From positions 701,001-765,000 of the forward strand of contig NZ_JBEWXT010000001.1 in assembly GCF_040538665.1 (NCBI RefSeq): a stretch of 64,000 nucleotides of DNA. Direction: 5' to 3'. Position numbers and translations under genes: made by a program. Positions 8,570 to 16,860 of the stretch are shown here, in pieces (the stretch's first letter is position 1; each line of letters begins with the position of its first letter). The notes below the pieces were generated by a model. It saw only the letters and a list, made by a program, of their open reading frames with translations, was not told where the DNA came from and ran no database searches. The DNA comes from Aureibaculum sp. 2308TA14-22 (GTDB lineage Bacteria; Bacteroidota; Bacteroidia; Flavobacteriales; Flavobacteriaceae).

Positions 8570-9664
8570 TTATATGTAATTGATAGGATTTGTATTTATT
8601 CCTGATAAAACGACTGCAAAATTACGGAATTTTTTTGTAAGATAATCTACCAATAGGTTTTTTGTGAACTGTTCACTTTCATAATGACCAATATCAGCTA
8701 AAACGATTTGATTTTCAGCTTTGTAAAAATCGTGATACTTAAAATCAGCCGAAACATAACAGTCGGCATTTGAGCGTTTAGCAGCTTCAATAGCAAAACT
8801 GCCAGAACCGCCTAAAACGGCCACTTTTTTAATAGGTTTATCCAGTAAATTAGAATGTCGTATTGCTTTTAGATGAAAAGTGTCTTTTAATAATGACAAA
8901 AAATTATTTTCATTTGTAGGTTCGGGTAGCTCACCGACCATTCCCATGCCAATATTTTGGTGACTATTATCGGTAGTAATTACATCATAAGCCACTTCTT
9001 CATAAGGATGATTTTTAAAGAGTGCTTTTACTACAGCATTTTCTAAATGTTTTTCAAAAACAACACTGATAAAAGTTTCTTTTTCTTGTTGTAATACTCC
9101 TTTTTTGCCAAGTGCAGGATTTGATTTTTCGTTTCCTTTGTACGTACCTAATCCACGAATGTTATAACTACAGTTGTCATAATTTCCAATGGCACCAGCA
9201 CCCGCTTCAAATAAAGCCCTACGTACCCTGTCTGCCACCTGATCTGGTACATAAGTAGTCAGTTTTTTGATAAATCCTGATTTTGGTAGCAATATTTCTG
9301 TGTTTTGTAAATTCAATTTTTCGGCCATCATTGCTGAAACACCTTTAATGGAATTATCTAATGCGGTATGCATGCTGTAAATGGCAATGTTATTTTTGAT
9401 GGCTTTGAGTACTACGCGTTCCACATAATTATTACCATTTATCTTTTTTAATCCCGAAAAAATAATCGGATGAAAACTTACAATAAGATTACACTTTTTT
9501 TCAATGGCCTCATCAACTACAGTTTCCAACGTATCTAAAGTAACCAAAACCCCTGTAACTTCAGTTTGATAATGGCCAACTAAAAGTCCAACATTATCAA
9601 AATCTTCGGCATACTGCAAAGGAGCAAGTTCTTCTAGGTAATTAGTAATATCTTTTATTATCAT
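8570..9664 (-). CDS. Nif3-like dinuclear metal centre hexameric protein
   Basis: 364 residues, the long Nif3/YqfO form with a CutA-like insert in the middle. Metal-binding signatures are visible: FDNVGLLVG near the N-terminus, VSFHPIIFSG and MHTALDNS, and the C-terminal DIGHYESEQF. The family (DUF34/NIF3, GTP cyclohydrolase 1 type 2-related) binds two metals; its physiological reaction remains uncertain. It is first in a two-gene unit with the zinc-ribbon-like coiled-coil gene, as in many bacteria. A -7-like box TAACTTTG sits 27 bp upstream of the ATG. Confidence 0.9.
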   Translation of the reverse strand: MIIKDITNYLEELAPLQYAEDFDNVGLLVGHYQTEVTGVLVTLDTLETVVDEAIEKKCNLIVSFHPIIFSGLKKINGNNYVERVVLKAIKNNIAIYSMHTALDNSIKGVSAMMAEKLNLQNTEILLPKSGFIKKLTTYVPDQVADRVRRALFEAGAGAIGNYDNCSYNIRGLGTYKGNEKSNPALGKKGVLQQEKETFISVVFEKHLENAVVKALFKNHPYEEVAYDVITTDNSHQNIGMGMVGELPEPTNENNFLSLLKDTFHLKAIRHSNLLDKPIKKVAVLGGSGSFAIEAAKRSNADCYVSADFKYHDFYKAENQIVLADIGHYESEQFTKNLLVDYLTKKFRNFAVVLSGINTNPINYI

Positions 9665-9690
9665 GTGTTACATGTTTCGGATTTGAAATT

Positions 9691-9698
9691 CAAAGTTA
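9691..9698 (-). promoter_or_regulatory. Possible -7 box (TAACTTTG) for the Nif3 gene
   Basis: Fits the Bacteroidetes consensus TAnnTTTG on the minus strand, 27 bp before the Nif3 start. No clear -33 TTG at the expected spacing. Confidence 0.3.
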
Positions 9699-9748
9699 AT
9701 AGAAATAAATTTAAAATTATTTTTTGATTATTTTTGATAACTACTATT

Positions 9749-10324
9749 ATGATTAAAAAAACCGAACACTGTCTTTTGTGCGAAAACCAAAAACATAATT
9801 TTGAAAATGGGGTGTATTGTGGCTTGACGGATAAGAAACCTGATTTTGAAAAAACTTGTAATCTGATTAAATTCGGAAACGCTTTGGAAGACAGTATTTT
9901 AGAAAAAAATGTTGAACTTCGCTTAGTTGAGAGAACAAAAGTAGATACCATAGGGCATTTGGTTATTTTTCTTTTAATTGGTTTGTGTGTTGTTTTTTTT
10001 GGAAGTTATTTATTAGATATTTTTGGGATTAAATTACTAACTCACAGAGGTGGAGTAAGGGCTGAGGCTTTAATGCCAATGGTTTTTATAGTTCTAATAG
10101 GGATTGGCCTCATAGTTTTTGCAGTTGCTCCTGTAAATCTTTATCGCCGAAATTTGAAAGTAGCCAAAACCAATAAAGAAAAATTAGATAAAATTTTGGA
10201 TGAATATAACCTCACTTATACATTAGACTTGTCACTCCATAAAAAATGGCCAAATGATATTGAAGTAGAACATAAATTAAATGTCAATTCCAAACATCAA
10301 AAGGGAAGTCATTTCATAAAATAA
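9749..10324 (+). CDS. Uncharacterised two-helix membrane protein with N-terminal cysteine motif
   Basis: 191 residues from ATG 9749 (MIKKTEHCLLCENQ); an upstream in-frame TTG would add only five residues. The N-terminus carries a CLLC pair and further cysteines (CGLTDKK..., TCNLI) that could bind a metal. Two hydrophobic segments (about 69-90 and 110-130) form a membrane hairpin, and a charged cytoplasmic tail follows. I do not recognise a named family. It lies 4 bp upstream of the sialidase gene and could share its transcript, though a functional link is not evident. Confidence 0.65.
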   Translation: MIKKTEHCLLCENQKHNFENGVYCGLTDKKPDFEKTCNLIKFGNALEDSILEKNVELRLVERTKVDTIGHLVIFLLIGLCVVFFGSYLLDIFGIKLLTHRGGVRAEALMPMVFIVLIGIGLIVFAVAPVNLYRRNLKVAKTNKEKLDKILDEYNLTYTLDLSLHKKWPNDIEVEHKLNVNSKHQKGSHFIK

Positions 10325-10328
10325 TAAA

Positions 10329-11462
10329 ATGAATATATCACATAAAACCATTATCACCCTATGTTTACTTTCTTTACTAATTTCAACTTCTTGGGGTCAA
10401 GAAACAACTAATGAAATAAGTACTACTAAAGATTTAAACTACCTATTCAAAAGCGGAACGGAAGGTTATAATTGCTTTAGAATTCCCGCCATTGTAACGA
10501 TCAATAAAGGCACAATATTGGCTTTTGCAGAAGGAAGAAAAAATGGTTGTTCAGATACAGGAAATATTGATTTGGTGATGAAACGTTCAGAAGATAATGG
10601 TAAAACTTGGAGCAAATTAATGGTAATTTGGGATGATGGTAATAATGTTTGCGGGAATCCCGCTCCAGTGGTTGATAAAATGACAGGAGCTGTACATTTA
10701 TTGTCAACTTGGAATTTAGGCGAAGACCATGAAAGTGAAATTATAGCAGGGACAAGCAAAGACACACGACGGATTTTCTCATTGAGTTCCACAGATGATG
10801 GGAAAAGCTGGACAACCCCAAAAGAAATTACGACATCGGTTAAAAAAGAGAATTGGACCTGGTACGCCACAGGTCCGGTGCACGGCATTCAGCTAGAGCA
10901 TGGTAAAAATAAAGGGAGGCTAATTATTCCTTGTGACCATATTGAGGCAGAAACCAAAAAATACTATTCGCATATTATTTATTCCGACGACCACGGTATG
11001 ACATGGAAATTAGGTGGCAGCACACCTCAAGACCAAGTAAATGAATGCACCATAGCCGAGTTGCCCAATGGCAATTTGATGTTGAACATGCGGAATTACG
11101 ATCGTACTCAAAAAACGCGAAAAGTTGCCATAAGCAAAGACGGTGGTTTGACTTGGGGTAACATTTACCCAGATGCTAATTTAATAGAGCCTATTTGCCA
11201 AGCAAGTATGTTAAAAGTGACCGATAAAAAGAAAACGGTGTTGTATTTTTTAAACCCTGCTAGTGAAGACAAACGTGAAAAAATGACACTCAAAAAGAGT
11301 TTAGACAACGGGAAAACGTGGTCAGTTGTTAATATCTTATTTTCTGGCCCATCTGCCTATTCTGATTTAACTTTACTTTCTAATGGTAATTTAGGATGTT
11401 TTTATGAAGCTGGAAATGATAATCCTTATCAGGGAATTGTTTTTGAGGTGGTTAAGTTATAG
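10329..11462 (+). CDS. Exo-alpha-sialidase (GH33)
   Basis: 377 residues with an N-terminal signal peptide (MNISHKTIITLCLLSLLISTSWGQ). The sialidase FRIP motif is present (CFRIPAIV), followed by five Asp-boxes: SEDNGKTW, STDDGKSW, SDDHGMTW, SKDGGLTW and SLDNGKTW, marking a six-bladed propeller. Nucleophile and acid/base regions (AEGRKNGCSDTGNIDL; GPSAYSDL near the C-terminus) are conserved. It would release terminal sialic acids from glycoconjugates outside the inner membrane. No sialic-acid transport or catabolic genes (nanA, nanE, nanK) are nearby, so it is an isolated enzyme here. Its stop codon directly abuts the convergent mazG stop. Confidence 0.9.
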   Translation: MNISHKTIITLCLLSLLISTSWGQETTNEISTTKDLNYLFKSGTEGYNCFRIPAIVTINKGTILAFAEGRKNGCSDTGNIDLVMKRSEDNGKTWSKLMVIWDDGNNVCGNPAPVVDKMTGAVHLLSTWNLGEDHESEIIAGTSKDTRRIFSLSSTDDGKSWTTPKEITTSVKKENWTWYATGPVHGIQLEHGKNKGRLIIPCDHIEAETKKYYSHIIYSDDHGMTWKLGGSTPQDQVNECTIAELPNGNLMLNMRNYDRTQKTRKVAISKDGGLTWGNIYPDANLIEPICQASMLKVTDKKKTVLYFLNPASEDKREKMTLKKSLDNGKTWSVVNILFSGPSAYSDLTLLSNGNLGCFYEAGNDNPYQGIVFEVVKL

Positions 11463-12278
11463 TTATTTGAACAATCTTTTTGAATTATTCCAATGTACAT
11501 CCATTTCTGCCAAGGTCATTTCAGAAAGCACTTTACCTTCTTTTTTAGCGGCTTCTTCTAAAAACTGAAAACGTTTAATAAATTTTTTATTTGTTTTTTC
11601 AAGTGCATTTTCAGGATTTACCTTGATAAATCTGGCATAATTAATTAGCGAGAAAAGCACATCGCCAAATTCACTTTCAATAGTTTCTGTATTCCCTTTT
11701 TTAATTTCAGATTCCAGTTCTAAAATTTCTTCTTTTACTTTATCAAAAACCTGATGCGGTTCTTCCCAATCAAAACCAACTCCGGCAACTTTATCTTGAA
11801 TCCTATTGGCTTTTACTAAAGCAGGTAAGCTTTTAGGAACACCCTCCAAAACACTTTTTTTACCTTCTTTTAGTTTTAGTTTTTCCCAATTTTGTTTGAC
11901 TTCTTCTTCATTTTTCACATCAATATCACCATAAATATGAGGGTGTCTGCTAATTAATTTTTCAGAAATGGTATTGGCAACATCGGCAATGTCAAAGTCG
12001 TTGGATTCGGATCCAATTTTTGCGTAAAAAACAATGTGAAGCAACAAATCGCCTAACTCTTTTTTTATTTCTTGTAGGTCGTTATCGAGTATGGCATCGC
12101 CCAGTTCGTAGGTTTCCTCTATGGTCAAATGCCGTAAGGATTGCAGGGTTTGCTTTTTGTCCCAAGGACATTTTTCACGCAACTCGTCCATAATGTCCAA
12201 TAGACGGTTAAAAGCTGCTAAATGTTCTTTTCTGGGCAAAATTGGTGTATTGGTAAAGCCCCTTTGCCCTTCGGGCAT
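11463..12278 (-). CDS. mazG: Nucleoside triphosphate pyrophosphohydrolase MazG
   Basis: Two MazG all-alpha NTP-pyrophosphohydrolase domains. The first carries LREKCPWDKKQTLQSLRHLTIEETYELGDAI and KKELGDLLLHIVF (EExxE and ExxD metal ligands); the second has FGDVLFSLINYARF. It hydrolyses NTPs to NMP and pyrophosphate, a house-cleaning and stringent-response-linked role. The ATG at 12278 lies inside a GC-rich double hairpin repeat, giving an atypical N-terminus MPEGQRGFTNTPIL. An in-frame TTG at 12239 would give MPRKEHLAAFNRLL, which looks more like other MazG N-termini and may be the ancestral start. Last gene of the ruvX-def-DUF5606-mazG unit. Confidence 0.93.
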   Translation of the reverse strand: MPEGQRGFTNTPILPRKEHLAAFNRLLDIMDELREKCPWDKKQTLQSLRHLTIEETYELGDAILDNDLQEIKKELGDLLLHIVFYAKIGSESNDFDIADVANTISEKLISRHPHIYGDIDVKNEEEVKQNWEKLKLKEGKKSVLEGVPKSLPALVKANRIQDKVAGVGFDWEEPHQVFDKVKEEILELESEIKKGNTETIESEFGDVLFSLINYARFIKVNPENALEKTNKKFIKRFQFLEEAAKKEGKVLSEMTLAEMDVHWNNSKRLFK

Positions 12279-12294
12279 TTCCCCTCAGGGGAAA
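12265..12294 (-). repeat. GC-rich double-hairpin repeat at the mazG start
   Basis: Two adjacent perfect hairpins: TGCCC-TTC-GGGCA (12265-12277) and TTTCCCC-TCA-GGGGAAA (12278-12294). Related in style to the elements at 4801, 6831, 6951 and 12351 (TTC loop, C/G-rich stems). The mazG ATG at 12278-12276 lies at the junction between the hairpins, so they may influence translation initiation. Confidence 0.6.
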
Positions 12295-12350
12295 TCATCG
12301 GAACTTCATTTTAGAATTAGATTAAACTTTTTATATTCACATTACAAGTT

Positions 12351-12380
12351 CCCTCCCTTAAGGGGAGGGCTAGGGAAGGG
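12351..12380 (+). repeat. REP-like hairpin element at the DUF5606 gene 3' end
   Basis: CCCTCCC (12351-12357) pairs with GGGAGGG (12363-12369) around TTAAG, followed by the tail CTAGGGAAGGG. Same stem-plus-TAGGG-tail design as the copies near valS. It ends one base before the stop codon of the DUF5606 gene (12384-12382). Confidence 0.68.
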
Positions 12381-12381
12381 C

Positions 12382-12795
12382 TTATTCCTCCTCTTCACTT
12401 TCCTCTTTAATCGAAGAAAAATCAAATTTATTGGTAGCTAATACATTATACCATTGAACAACTTTTTTAATATTTGAAGCGTAAACTCTTTCCTCGTCAT
12501 AGTTTGGCAATACTTCACTAAAAAAAGCTTTCAATTTATCATTACTTTCTTTGTGGCTCAATGCCTCTTTATTGCCTAATTTTTCTCCCATGTTTTTTAA
12601 CACATTTCGTAAAGGCATTTCATCTTCGTAAGTATAAATGGCAATATCGTTTAGCACACTTACATTCTGCATGGCATTTACCGGCATTCTTTTTTTGTCT
12701 GTTAAAGATTGTACCAGCAATCCGCCTTTGGTTTGCGATACAATTTCATATAATCCGGGTTTACCGGCTATTGCGACAATTTTCTCTAAGGTCAT
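12382..12795 (-). CDS. DUF5606 domain-containing protein
   Basis: 137 residues. The N-terminal 70 residues (LEKIVAIAGKPGLYEIVSQTKGGLLVQSLTDKKRMPV) are the Bacteroidetes DUF5606 domain, and the C-terminus is a charged helix ending in an acidic tail EESEEEE. No signal peptide or membrane segment, so cytoplasmic. Function is unknown. Its placement directly downstream of def (5 bp gap) in a ruvX-def-DUF5606-mazG order is typical for Flavobacteriia and suggests a translation- or replication-related housekeeping role (inference). A GC-rich hairpin element follows its stop. Confidence 0.88.
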   Translation of the reverse strand: MTLEKIVAIAGKPGLYEIVSQTKGGLLVQSLTDKKRMPVNAMQNVSVLNDIAIYTYEDEMPLRNVLKNMGEKLGNKEALSHKESNDKLKAFFSEVLPNYDEERVYASNIKKVVQWYNVLATNKFDFSSIKEESEEEE

Positions 12796-12800
12796 AAATT

Positions 12801-13379
12801 TTATTTTTTAGGAAACTTCATTCTGTAATCAACATCAATTTTTCCTTTGCTTATGTTGGTTAATTTCTTTTTTAATAATCTTTTCTTTAGTGATGACAGT
12901 TTATCCGTAAATAAAATACCTTCAATATGGTCATATTCGTGCTGCACAACTCTGGCGGCTAATCCGTTAAGGTTTTCAGTATGTTTTTTAAAATTTTCAT
13001 CAAAATACTCAATTGTCAATTTTTCATTTCTAAAAACATCTTCGTTAATATTGGGAATACTCAAACAGCCTTCGGTAAATGCCCATTCATTACCTTCTTC
13101 TGTAGTGATTTTGGCATTTATAAATACTTTTTTAAAACTTTTTAAAAACTCTTGTTCTTCTTTAGGTAATTCGTCGTCTTCACTAAATGGAGAAGTGTCC
13201 ACAAGAAAAAGGCGAATGGCTTTTCCAATTTGAGGAGCTGCTAAACCTACACCACGAGCGTTTTTCATGGTTTCTTTCATGTTTTCAATCAATTCACTAA
13301 GATTTGGGTAATCTTTGTCTATTTCAACTCCTACTTTTCGCAAAACAGGATCTCCGTAAGCTACTATGGGTAATACCAT
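12801..13379 (-). CDS. def: Peptide deformylase
   Basis: 192 residues with all three deformylase motifs: GVGLAAPQIG (motif 1), EGCLSIP (motif 2, zinc/iron-ligand Cys) and HEYDHIEG (motif 3, HExxH metal site). It removes the N-formyl group from nascent polypeptides at the ribosome exit. Lies 8 bp downstream of ruvX in the same operon. Confidence 0.97.
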   Translation of the reverse strand: MVLPIVAYGDPVLRKVGVEIDKDYPNLSELIENMKETMKNARGVGLAAPQIGKAIRLFLVDTSPFSEDDELPKEEQEFLKSFKKVFINAKITTEEGNEWAFTEGCLSIPNINEDVFRNEKLTIEYFDENFKKHTENLNGLAARVVQHEYDHIEGILFTDKLSSLKKRLLKKKLTNISKGKIDVDYRMKFPKK

Positions 13380-13387
13380 TTGTAAAT

Positions 13388-13804
13388 TTAATTTTTAAGG
13401 CTGTAAAGATACGATTGTAAAATAATTGTGGCACTGATTTCGTCAATTAATGCTTTGTTTTGACGTTGTTTTTTTTTGAGGCCACTATCAATCATAGTCT
13501 GAAAAGCCATTTTTGAAGTAAAACGTTCATCAATTCTCTTTATCGGAATTTCAGGATATAATTTTATTAACCTATTGATAAATGGGATAATTAAGGCCTC
13601 ACTTTCCGATACCTGATTATTCATCTGTTTGGGTTCGCCAATCAAAAAAAGTTCGACTTTTTCTGTGCTGAGGTAATCAGCCAAAAAGTCAAAAAATTCA
13701 TGCGTTGCAACAGTGGTAAGACCAGAAGCGATGAGTTGCAATTCATCGGTAACTGCAATTCCCGTTCTTTTTTTACCATAATCTATTGCTAAAATGCGAG
13801 CCAT
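13388..13804 (-). CDS. ruvX: Putative pre-16S rRNA nuclease / Holliday junction resolvase-like (YqgF)
   Basis: 138 residues, the normal size for YqgF/RuvX. RNase H-like fold motifs are visible: the N-terminal ILAIDYGKKRTGIAV with the first catalytic aspartate, FLIGEPK, and RIDERFTS followed by KALIDEISATIIL with the last acidic residues. E. coli YqgF trims the 5' end of 16S rRNA; the resolvase name is historical. First gene of the ruvX-def-DUF5606-mazG unit, divergent from dapD. Confidence 0.93.
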   Translation of the reverse strand: MARILAIDYGKKRTGIAVTDELQLIASGLTTVATHEFFDFLADYLSTEKVELFLIGEPKQMNNQVSESEALIIPFINRLIKLYPEIPIKRIDERFTSKMAFQTMIDSGLKKKQRQNKALIDEISATIILQSYLYSLKN

Positions 13805-13858
13805 ACTAAAGGTTAAATTTTATGCAAAAATAACTTTTCTGTTATAATTTGATAAATT

Positions 13859-13891
13859 TTGGGTTCATATTAATTAGAGCAATTATATTTG
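13859..13891 (+). promoter_or_regulatory. Probable promoter of dapD
   Basis: TTG at 13859-13861 and TATATTTG at 13884-13891, spaced 22 bp, close to the Bacteroidetes -33/-7 pattern (TTG, TAnnTTTG). The dapD ATG follows 43 bp after the box. Confidence 0.5.
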
Positions 13892-13933
13892 TTGCTAATT
13901 TTTAGAGATAATATTAACTATTGAATACGAAAA

Positions 13934-14749
13934 ATGACCGAATTACAACTACATATTGAAGCGGCATGGGATAACCGTGAATTGTTAAAAAAGGAATCCA
14001 CTCAACAAATTATTAGAGAGGTAATTACTTTATTGGATAAAGGTAAATTACGTGTTGCAGAGCCTATAGCTTCAGGGTGGCAAGTAAACGAGTGGGTTAA
14101 AAAAGCAGTGGTACTGTATTTTCCTATACAAAAAATGGAAGTGTTGGAAGCCGGTATTTTTGAATATCACGATAAAATTCCTTTAAAAAGTGGTTATCAA
14201 GAAAAAGGGATTCGAGTTGTGCCACATGCAGTTGCACGTCATGGAGCTTACATATCTAGCGGTACTATTTTAATGCCCAGCTATGTGAATATCGGAGCTT
14301 ATGTAGATGAAGGCACTATGGTCGATACTTGGGCCACAGTGGGTAGTTGTGCTCAAATTGGAAAAAATGTACACTTAAGCGGTGGCGTTGGTATTGGTGG
14401 CGTTTTGGAACCGTTACAAGCAGCTCCAGTAATTATTGAAGATAATTGTTTTATAGGTTCTAGATGTATAGTTGTAGAGGGTGTAAGGGTAGAGAAGGAG
14501 GCCGTTTTAGGTGCTAATGTAGTATTGACAATGAGTACAAAAATTATTGATGTAACTGGTGATGAACCTGTCATTACAAAAGGTGTTGTTCCTGCAGGAT
14601 CTGTAGTTATACCCGGTAGTTATACCAAATCGTTTAAGGCAGGAGATTATAATGTACCTTGTGCACTTATTATTGGTAAAAGAAAAGAAAGTACCAATAA
14701 GAAAACTTCATTGAACGATGCGTTACGCGAATATGATGTAGCTGTGTAA
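13934..14749 (+). CDS. dapD: 2,3,4,5-tetrahydropyridine-2,6-dicarboxylate N-succinyltransferase
   Basis: 271 residues, matching the family length. It has the N-terminal helical domain, then a left-handed beta-helix of hexapeptide repeats (for example VNIGAYVDEGTMVDTWATVGSCAQIGKNVHLSGGVGIGGVLE), and the DapD-specific GSRCIVVEGVRVEKEAVLGANVVLT and IPGSYTKSF. It transfers succinyl from succinyl-CoA to tetrahydrodipicolinate in the lysine/diaminopimelate pathway, feeding peptidoglycan. It stands alone, with the TsaC-like gene 38 bp downstream. Confidence 0.96.
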   Translation: MTELQLHIEAAWDNRELLKKESTQQIIREVITLLDKGKLRVAEPIASGWQVNEWVKKAVVLYFPIQKMEVLEAGIFEYHDKIPLKSGYQEKGIRVVPHAVARHGAYISSGTILMPSYVNIGAYVDEGTMVDTWATVGSCAQIGKNVHLSGGVGIGGVLEPLQAAPVIIEDNCFIGSRCIVVEGVRVEKEAVLGANVVLTMSTKIIDVTGDEPVITKGVVPAGSVVIPGSYTKSFKAGDYNVPCALIIGKRKESTNKKTSLNDALREYDVAV

Positions 14750-14787
14750 TTTTTAACAAATAGTAAATAATACTTTCCTTGAATTTA

Positions 14788-15351
14788 ATGGTAAACAACG
14801 AAGTTGATACTGCACTGAAAATACTAGATAAAGGTGAAGTCTTACTTTACCCAACTGATACCGTTTGGGGAATAGGCTGTGATGCTACTAATGAAGAAGC
14901 GGTTTCGAAAATATTTAAAATAAAAAAACGCAGCGAAAGTAAAAGTTTGGTCATCTTGGTTGATAGTTTGGAAATGTTGAAGAACTATGTAGAAACCATT
15001 CCTAATAAGGTTTTAGAAATGCTAAAGGATTCAAAAAAACCTACTACAATTATTTACAAAAACCCAATTGGGTTGGCTAAAAATGTTTTTGCCAATGATA
15101 ATACCGTTGCCATAAGAATTGTACAGCACGAGTTCTGTCAAAAATTGATTGCTAAATTTGGTAAGCCAATCGTTTCCACTTCGGCAAATATTAGCGGAAT
15201 GTCTACACCCCAATCTTTTAAAGAAATTGATAAATCCGTTTTGGATGCCGTTGATTATGTGGTAAATTTGGATCGCGATAAAACAATGGACAAACCTTCT
15301 AGAATTATTAGAATTTTGGAAGATGGGATATTGCAAATTATTCGAGAGTGA
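14788..15351 (+). CDS. L-threonylcarbamoyladenylate synthase (YrdC/TsaC/Sua5 family)
   Basis: 187 residues from ATG 14788; a TTG three codons upstream is possible. YrdC-domain motifs are clear: YPTDTVWGIGCDATNEEAVSKIFKIKKRSESKSLVILVDS at the N-terminus, KPTTIIYKNP, VAIRIV and PIVSTSANISG. The enzyme makes threonylcarbamoyl-AMP from threonine, bicarbonate and ATP for t6A37 formation in ANN-decoding tRNAs. The short form without the Sua5 C-terminal domain is seen. Next to the CCA-adding enzyme gene, so two tRNA-maturation genes adjoin. Confidence 0.93.
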   Translation: MVNNEVDTALKILDKGEVLLYPTDTVWGIGCDATNEEAVSKIFKIKKRSESKSLVILVDSLEMLKNYVETIPNKVLEMLKDSKKPTTIIYKNPIGLAKNVFANDNTVAIRIVQHEFCQKLIAKFGKPIVSTSANISGMSTPQSFKEIDKSVLDAVDYVVNLDRDKTMDKPSRIIRILEDGILQIIRE

Positions 15352-15364
15352 TAATTTACAACCT

Positions 15365-15402
15365 TGTCATTCAGAGTGTAGTAAAGCGAAACGAAGAATC
15401 TC
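15365..15402 (+). repeat. Intergenic GTCATTC...GAATCTC element, copy 1
   Basis: Begins TGTCATTCAGAGTG and ends ACGAAGAATCTC. It resembles a dispersed intergenic element I associate with flavobacterial genomes, and shares the ends GTCATTC and GAATCT with a second copy at 52463-52501. No coding capacity; it lies between the TsaC-like and CCA genes. Confidence 0.5.
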
Positions 15403-15436
15403 ATTTATTGCTGCATGAATTTAAATAAAAAAGAAA

Positions 15437-16852
15437 TTGAGCAATTATAAACACGCCATTACATCAGAAATTTTTGAAATAATTTCTAAAGCATCCCAAT
15501 CATTGGGTCTGGAGAGCTACGTGATTGGTGGTTTTGTACGTGATTTTTTATTGGAACGGAACAGCGGAGCAAAAGACATAGATATTGTTACTGTTGGCAG
15601 TGGTATTGAGCTGGCAAAAAAGGTGGCAGAATTAGTGCCGAATAATCCAAAAATTCAAATTTTTAAAACCTATGGTACAGCAATGCTTCGATTTGAAGAT
15701 GTTGAGGTGGAATTTGTTGGTGCACGCAAAGAATCGTATGCCAAAGAGAGTAGAAATCCTGTGGTAGAAGAAGGCACCTTGCAAGACGACCAAAACCGAC
15801 GTGATTTTACCATAAATGCCATGGCATTGAGTTTAAATAAAGATAATTATGGTGATTTGTTAGATCCGTTTAACGGGACAGAAGATTTGGAAAGCGGAAT
15901 TATAAAAACGCCTTTAGATCCTGATATTACTTATTCCGATGATCCGTTACGGATGATGAGGGCAATTAGATTTGCTACACAACTGAATTTTACCATTGAG
16001 CAAAATTCTTTAAATGCCATTACTAAAAATGCTCATAGAATCGACATTATTACCAAAGAGCGAATTGTTGATGAGTTGCATAAAATTTTATTATCCAAAA
16101 AACCCTCTATTGGGTTTAAATTGTTGGAAAAGACAAACTTGTTACAGCGTTTCTTGCCCGAACTGACTGCTTTAAAAGGGGTAGCTGAGGAGAAAGGACA
16201 ACGCCATAAAGACAATTTTTACCATACGTTGCAGGTTGTAGATAATATTTCGGAACATACCGATAACCTATGGTTACGATGGACAGCACTGTTGCACGAT
16301 ATTGGTAAAGCTCCCACAAAACGTTTTGATAAAAAGCTGGGTTGGACGTTTCACGGTCATGAATTTGTGGGCTCAAAAATGGTGTATAAACTATTTAAAC
16401 GTTTAAAAATGCCATTGAATGAAAAAATGAAATACGTTCAGAAATTGGTGTTATTAAGTTCTAGACCAGTCATTTTAGCCGAAGATGTAACGGATTCTGC
16501 CGTTAGACGTTTAATTTTTGATGCTGGCGAAGACATTGACGATTTAATGACCCATTGCGAAGCCGACATTACTACACAAAACCCAAAAAAGAAAAAACAA
16601 TACCTCAATAATTTTAAAAGGGTACGCGAAAAAATTGCTGATGTTGAAGAACGCGACCAAGTCCGTAATTTTCAACCGCCCATTACGGGAGAACTAATTA
16701 TGGAAACCTTTAACCTAAAACCGTGCCGAGAAATAGGCACCTTAAAAGAAGCGATAAAAGAAGCCATTTTAGAAGGCGAAATTAAAAATGAGTATGATGA
16801 GGCGTATCAGTTTATGTTAAAAAAAGCAGGGGAAATGGGGTTGGAGCAATAA
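15437..16852 (+). CDS. cca: CCA tRNA nucleotidyltransferase with HD domain
   Basis: 471 residues. The nucleotidyltransferase head has [24 protein letters not shown] (GGxVRD and DxD), the [11 protein letters not shown] motif and the [20 protein letters not shown] nucleotide-selection region. An HD phosphohydrolase-like domain ([14 protein letters not shown]) sits at about 285-300. It adds or repairs the 3' CCA of tRNAs. Start is TTG at 15437; there is no in-frame ATG nearby and the N-terminus MSNYKHAI is normal. The DUF3592 gene follows after 8 bp. Confidence 0.93.
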   Translation: MSNYKHAITSEIFEIISKASQSLGLESYVIGGFVRDFLLERNSGAKDIDIVTVGSGIELAKKVAELVPNNPKIQIFKTYGTAMLRFEDVEVEFVGARKESYAKESRNPVVEEGTLQDDQNRRDFTINAMALSLNKDNYGDLLDPFNGTEDLESGIIKTPLDPDITYSDDPLRMMRAIRFATQLNFTIEQNSLNAITKNAHRIDIITKERIVDELHKILLSKKPSIGFKLLEKTNLLQRFLPELTALKGVAEEKGQRHKDNFYHTLQVVDNISEHTDNLWLRWTALLHDIGKAPTKRFDKKLGWTFHGHEFVGSKMVYKLFKRLKMPLNEKMKYVQKLVLLSSRPVILAEDVTDSAVRRLIFDAGEDIDDLMTHCEADITTQNPKKKKQYLNNFKRVREKIADVEERDQVRNFQPPITGELIMETFNLKPCREIGTLKEAIKEAILEGEIKNEYDEAYQFMLKKAGEMGLEQ

Positions 16853-16860
16853 AATTATTT

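Noticed and set aside
7868..8579. Several overlapping plus-strand open frames with Phe/Ser-rich translations
   Set aside because: They are the reverse of a Lys/Glu-rich coiled-coil gene, which produces such frames by composition.
9661..9951. Minus-strand 96-codon frame beginning over the cysteine-containing membrane protein gene
   Set aside because: Overlaps both the promoter area and the better supported plus-strand gene, and has no domain or start context.
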